From: Hymenopellis radicata
Taxonomy: Eukaryota > Basidiomycota > Agaricomycetes > Agaricales > Physalacriaceae
Reading direction: 5' to 3'
DNA length: 64,000 nucleotides
Assembly (NCBI GenBank): GCA_015501595.1
Contig: JADNRX010000034.1
Coordinates: 186,001 to 250,000, forward strand
Shown here: one piece after another, positions 60,167-64,000 of the stretch
Layout: each line of letters opens with the position of its first letter
Position numbering within the stretch: the first letter of the stretch is position 1
Program-made: the position numbers and the translations under genes
The notes under the pieces: model-generated
The model's database searches: none
Told to the model about the DNA's origin: nothing
What the model saw: only the letters and a program-made list of their open reading frames with translations

Positions 60167-61494
60167 ATGATCCATTTACCGCAAGAAATATGCGACGACA
60201 TTATCGACAAGGTCGCAGATCATGGACTTGTCGCACCTAGCGCTGCTCTGCTTCGTCAGAACCGTGATACCTTGCGCACTTGTGCTCTAGTCTGTACACT
60301 CTGGACAGCAAGAGCACAGAAGGTTCTCTTTCGGACTCTCGAAATCTCATTCGTTCTTCACAACAAGTCGTTAACACACCGCTTTGGACATGACACGTCA
60401 TTCTTCATCGACCCATTCCGTTTTCCATTCTATATGGGTCTCAGGAAGCGCACACATTTGCTTTCGTACGTGAAGCATTTAAAAATCAGCTTCTTCATGC
60501 CTGGTTGTCGTGCTGATGAACGGCCGCTTTCGCTCTCATTCACCCGTCACATTCGCTACTGGAAAAACGAACGAAGGCTGCGCTATGTCCTCGACGTTAT
60601 CAAAAGTCTCCGGGCTGTTGAACAACTGGAAGTCGATGCCAATCTCCTAGCATCCTGTGTATTCATGCCACTTCTTACTAAGGACGTCTATTCAGCACTG
60701 TTGGCCGTCCTGCACCTTCCATCGTTAACCACTTTCCGCTTCTCGGAGGGCGTCGTAGCGGATCTCTTCGCGCTCCTTCGCGAATGTCCCCAGATCACAC
60801 GTTTGGTCGTCGGGTGGATATACGGTCAGGAAGGTGCTGACGTCGCTACCCTTGTCACACCAAAGCTCGATTCCTTGGTAGAGCTGGTTTGCAACGACCA
60901 AGATTTCCTTCGGCATCTCGAGACCCTCTTTCCCTCTCAGCAAATGATCAAATATGGTCCTTCGGCGCCTTCACTTCGGTACCACGTTTGCCACTAGACA
61001 GGGCCCACATGAGGAATCCCAATGGATTGCAGGCGTGCTGCGTCGCCTAGACAGGAAATTAGAACATCTCTCGCTTTGTTATTACCCCATCGGTAATGCG
61101 ATAACATCTTTTTGTGTGTTCCCAAACTCATTTCGCGATAGAGCCACTCTGGCGTCTCTTCGACCTTTCGAGCCTCGTTTATGTTGAGTTAACAACATAC
61201 TGGTACGACCGGTCCTGGACGTGGTGGATCGACTGGCTCATACAGTCTTTCTCTGTTCCACCTGCGTTGATCAGATCAAAATCCAGGAACTCAAGTTGTC
61301 GTCCACGCAGTCCGGTTCTGTGGCGGTGAATCGTTTGCAACCACTGTTACCGCAGTGGAACGTATTCGACAAGTCTCTGGCCTCATGGCCTGATCTGCGA
61401 AGGGTCATCTTGAAGTTACGGCCGCCATACCCACGACCTGCCGTGATTCAAGCTTTTCCAGAGTTGGTGAGAAAGAGTAAATTGGTACTTGTCT
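60167..61494 (+). pseudogene. F-box-like gene, decayed duplicate of 44698-45988
   Basis: Starts MIHLPQEICDDIIDKVADH and follows the intact copy through RLRYVLDVIKSLRAVEQLEVDANLL and LPSLTTFRFSEGVVADLFALLRECPQITRLVVG. A net 2-nt loss at about 60953-60962 shifts the frame (stop at 60995-60997). A 5-nt gain at about 61268-61275 shifts it again in exon 2. Beyond each defect the homologous frame resumes and reaches a stop at 61494. The intron site (about 61093) is kept. Similarity upstream begins at about 59965. It is unlikely to give a full-length protein. Confidence 0.75.
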
Positions 61495-61764
61495 GATGTG
61501 ATATCAGCGACGTTTTTAGGCTGCGAGTGGTGTGTATCAATAATTCTACTTATATAGAGCACGAACAGAATGGTCCGCCATTCCAACTTTCGGCTCGTGC
61601 ATGCAGTGGAAATGGACTCTACCAAGCAACCGCCAGCATCGGAGGGGCTGCAGGTCCTGGAAACAGTCTTGCCTCGGTATTCCCATAACGTTAAGTTCCT
61701 CGATTCAGTGTATTCTCGGACCAGTCAGTCTTGGTTACCATCTTCGGCCTGAACACTCTTGATG

Positions 61765-61994
61765 AATATACATCATTCTCTCCGGCGACCAAAGAGGATG
61801 CGGACCGTGCTGAGAAGGCAGTACTTGGTCTGGTTAGACAAGAAGGACATCCTGAGGGTAATGCAACGTATGGCAATTGGACGAGGAGCGCTCCAGTGGA
61901 GGAGAGATACCGCGGCGCGGAGCAACTGGCGAAATTGAGGGCGCTGAAGAGACAGTGGGATTCTCAAGGTGTTTTTACGAAACAGTTTCTCTGA
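61765..61994 (+). pseudogene. second copy of FAD oxidase C-terminal exon
   Basis: From about 61734 the DNA reads FGLNTLDEYTSFSPATKEDADRAEKAVLGLVRQEGHPEGNATYGNWTRSAPVEERYRGAEQLAKLRALKRQW and stops at 61994. From SPATK onward it is almost identical to 59415-59636. No FAD-domain exons precede it; the F-box relic lies there instead. It is therefore a partial copy. Confidence 0.75.
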
Positions 61995-62310
61995 TTCTGG
62001 GACCGAACTGTTCGTTTACTAACACAGTCCATTATAACTGAAAAGACGAGTGAGTGCTTCAAGTTGATCATCAGGGGAGTGAGATTGGTCCCTCTTCAGT
62101 TAACTGACTAGAGGGGAGTCGATTCGGGTGAGTGGACTAGATATACGCTGCTACAACACTCCGGTCTTGAATACTACGACTCCATCGGAGTCGTCCGACG
62201 CGAAAGGACTCGGAGCAGACGATGACAGATCTTGCTTGCTTACGACGAACGCGCCCGGCATACGCGATCTTGAAACACTCACGGATCCGGTTTTCCGCTG
62301 GTGCATACTT
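61995..62310. repeat. 3' flank of FAD oxidase, second copy
   Basis: Similar to 59637-59964 with indels; leads directly into the promoter of the next gene. Confidence 0.55.
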
Positions 62311-62344
62311 AAGATGGAACTCTTCAAGTAGACGCACATTAATC

Positions 62345-62978
62345 ATGCCCGCTATTCTCAGTCCTTTCGTCCTTGGTCAAGCTCTCGGCCTCAGCAGCAC
62401 CGGGTTCTTCGTAGCCGGATCCACATGGCTCAGTCCATTCGCGGCAATGACCGCTCTTGAAGCAAGTTCTGTACGTCCGTATCCAATATTCTGCTGTTCT
62501 TTATCATAACGATCCCCATGGACAGCTACCAATCGCCCAACGCGCCGCTGTTGTCGGCCCCATGTGCTTTAAACAAGGGCGCCCGGCTTTCGTCGCTTCA
62601 GTCCTGCTCGGTGTCGCAGGATACGCGACCGCGTACTTGACGCGTCCTTCCGATATCTCCACGGCGCACGCTCGAGCCCTGCTGATCGGCGCTGCGTCCC
62701 TTGTTGTGGCGTTTCCGCATACTGTAATAGCGATGGTGCCAGTGTACAGGCAGTTAGGCGAGACTGCCGAATTCAAGGGAACGCAGCATGAGCTTGAAAG
62801 TGAGGTTTTCTCTCCTTCAGCAGCAAGTAATATCTCACTGATGTTTTGCGCAGCACGGTGGAAAGGCTTGATGAAGAGATTCTCCGGAGGCAACACATTG
62901 CGCCTCGTCTTGTTCTCAAGCGCGTACCTCTGTGGGCTTTTCGGTCTGACTTGCACCAGCGTGACGTCTTTCATGTAA
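62345..62978 (+). CDS. DUF1772-like (anthrone-oxygenase-related) membrane protein
   Basis: Exons 62345-62470, 62526-62799 and 62854-62978 give 174 aa; introns are 55 and 54 nt. The N-terminus (SPFVLGQALGLSSTGFFVAGSTWLSPF) is hydrophobic. Further helices lie at FVASVLLGVAGYATAYL, ARALLIGAASLVVAFPHTVIAMVPVY and LRLVLFSSAYLCGLFGL. The pattern of four helices with a conserved P-x-Y turn and RWKGLMK before the last helix fits DUF1772, a family that includes anthrone oxygenases and many proteins of unknown role. Substrate and pathway are unknown. It follows the duplicated FAD-oxidase end, but linkage in a pathway is not shown. Confidence 0.6.
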
Positions 62979-63069
62979 AGAGCAAAGTATATAAGTTAGA
63001 CAATCCAACTGTCGTACACACTACCTAATGTAACATGTCCGTAACAATATCGGAAGATGACACTCATCC

Positions 63070-63878
63070 TCATGCGTGATTGTACTTGTAGTTGTCGGAG
63101 TACTCCTTGCCATGATGGCCGCCGATGGGTGCGTAGGAGCCAGCGACGAGCGGGACGTTGACAGCAGCGTACGAGCCGCGGTGCGACTCCTTCTCCTGGA
63201 GTTCTTTAACGTAACTATGCACGAGCACACATTGATCTGCGAACAGTGATCAAAATCGGCCAGTAAGAAGAAAAGGGTACGCGTACATAGCGAAATGAGG
63301 AACGTGACAGCAAACGAAACGATGATGGATGCTTTCGATATCTGATGAGTCATGCCATCGTCGTCGGCGCACGACACCACTCCATTCACCGTGGTGCACT
63401 CTGTGCCGGTTATTGCCGTATTCTTGGAATACACGACGTATATCGCGAACGCGCCCACCGCGATGTCGAGCACGAGGATGAGGTATAGGAGACTGAGGAA
63501 CGTCCTGACAAACGAAATCCTTTTGCGGATCGTGCCAATCAAGCTGAAACCCCCCAATTCATAAGCGGAAGAATCGCAAGGAGAGCACGTCTGAGACATA
63601 CCCGAAGAGCGCAATGAGGGCCATAATGGTGTATATGGCTGCGCTGACGCCGATGACAATCTTGTAATGGGAGTGGGCGTCGTGTGTCCCCATGGCGCGT
63701 GGGAGAGCGATCCATAGAACGGCAGCTGCAGCACCGCTGCTTATCAAAGCGAGGGCTGTGAGAACCTGTAAAGGAAAAAAATGAGTCTCAGGAGCAGGTA
63801 TATGTAGAGCGGGCGCTGAAGACTCACGAACACTCCGACGCGGAGGGGCATGCAACAGCAAAAGTGGTGGAAACGCAT
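63070..63878 (-). CDS. four-TM membrane protein of unknown function
   Basis: ATG 63878. Exon 1 (63828-63878) encodes MRFHHFCCCMPLRVGVF. Three further exons end at TGA 63070-63072, giving about 220 aa. Four hydrophobic helices: VLTALALISSGAAAAVLWIAL, HYKIVIGVSAAIYTIMALIALFGF, VRTFLSLLYLILVLDIAVGAFAIYVVY and IIVSFAVTFLISLYQCVLVHSYV. A loop with two cysteines (ECTTVNGVVSCADDDG) lies between helices 3 and 4. The N-terminal CCC may be acylated. The C-terminal tail is Gly/Tyr/His-rich (GSYAPIGGHHGKEYSDNYKYNHA). The layout recalls tetraspan or MARVEL-like proteins, but no family is certain. Similar proteins with a CCC start are common in Agaricomycetes. Confidence 0.65.
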
Positions 63879-64000
63879 TGTCGTGAGTGGTGGAGAACTT
63901 GAAGGGAGATGAAAAAAAGTCGAACGTAAAAAAGCGTAAAAAGTGTATGTAGCGGGAAGAGGCAAGACAGAGAAAATGATTCTCAAGATAAATACAGGAG

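Overview
The window is nuclear DNA of a filamentous basidiomycete, most likely an Agaricomycete. Nearly every gene is cut by GT-AG introns of about 40-60 nt. Several families are typical of mushroom-forming fungi: a DUF6535 membrane protein, F-box-like proteins, a GH5 glucanase relic, a small secreted protein, and a short C2H2/PPR-rich gene set. I see no organelle, bacterial or viral replicon genes. Exon boundaries were worked out by eye from splice motifs, frame continuity and family conservation.

Layout. 1-6.4 kb: a tandem segmental duplication of an unrecognised gene plus the 3' end of an MFS transporter gene. The second unit carries an intact, very intron-rich MFS gene and a young, non-coding LTR element (TRIM-like) with identical LTRs and a 5-bp target duplication. 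6.4-10 kb: gene-poor DNA with a 17-bp minisatellite and a long hairpin. 10.1-13.2 kb: DUF6535 gene, then a frameshifted third copy of the 1.3-2.1 kb family. 14.5-17.1 kb: 3-isopropylmalate dehydratase (LEU1 type). 17.8-22.3 kb: a large lineage-specific membrane protein whose tail is built from phase-1 mini-exons. 22.4-28.9 kb: a disturbed region with a 5'-truncated alpha/beta-hydrolase, a 1.3-kb inverted duplication of a secreted-protein gene (one copy with a broken splice acceptor), and a truncated, frameshifted GH5 glucanase.

29-41.6 kb: housekeeping and regulatory genes: a Cys/His metal-site protein, a two-finger C2H2 transcription factor, a mitochondrial PPR-like protein, a 214-aa unknown, an RGG/disordered protein, Sm protein G and an F-box-like protein. 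41.6-47.4 kb: gene-poor, with a ~190-bp tandem repeat, an F-box-like gene and an inverted relic of an FAD-oxidase 3' end. 47.4-55.1 kb: conventional (class II) myosin heavy chain. 55.7-57.7 kb: Ulp1-like C48 protease with a basic tail. 58.1-62.3 kb: an intact FAD/BBE oxidase followed by a decayed copy of the F-box-like gene and then a second copy of the oxidase 3' end. 62.3-63.9 kb: a DUF1772-like membrane protein and a four-TM membrane protein.

There is no single operon-like system. The strongest theme is repeated segmental duplication and decay of accessory genes (secreted protein, F-box, FAD oxidase, MFS, unknown family) between stable housekeeping genes (LEU1, SmG, myosin II, PPR).
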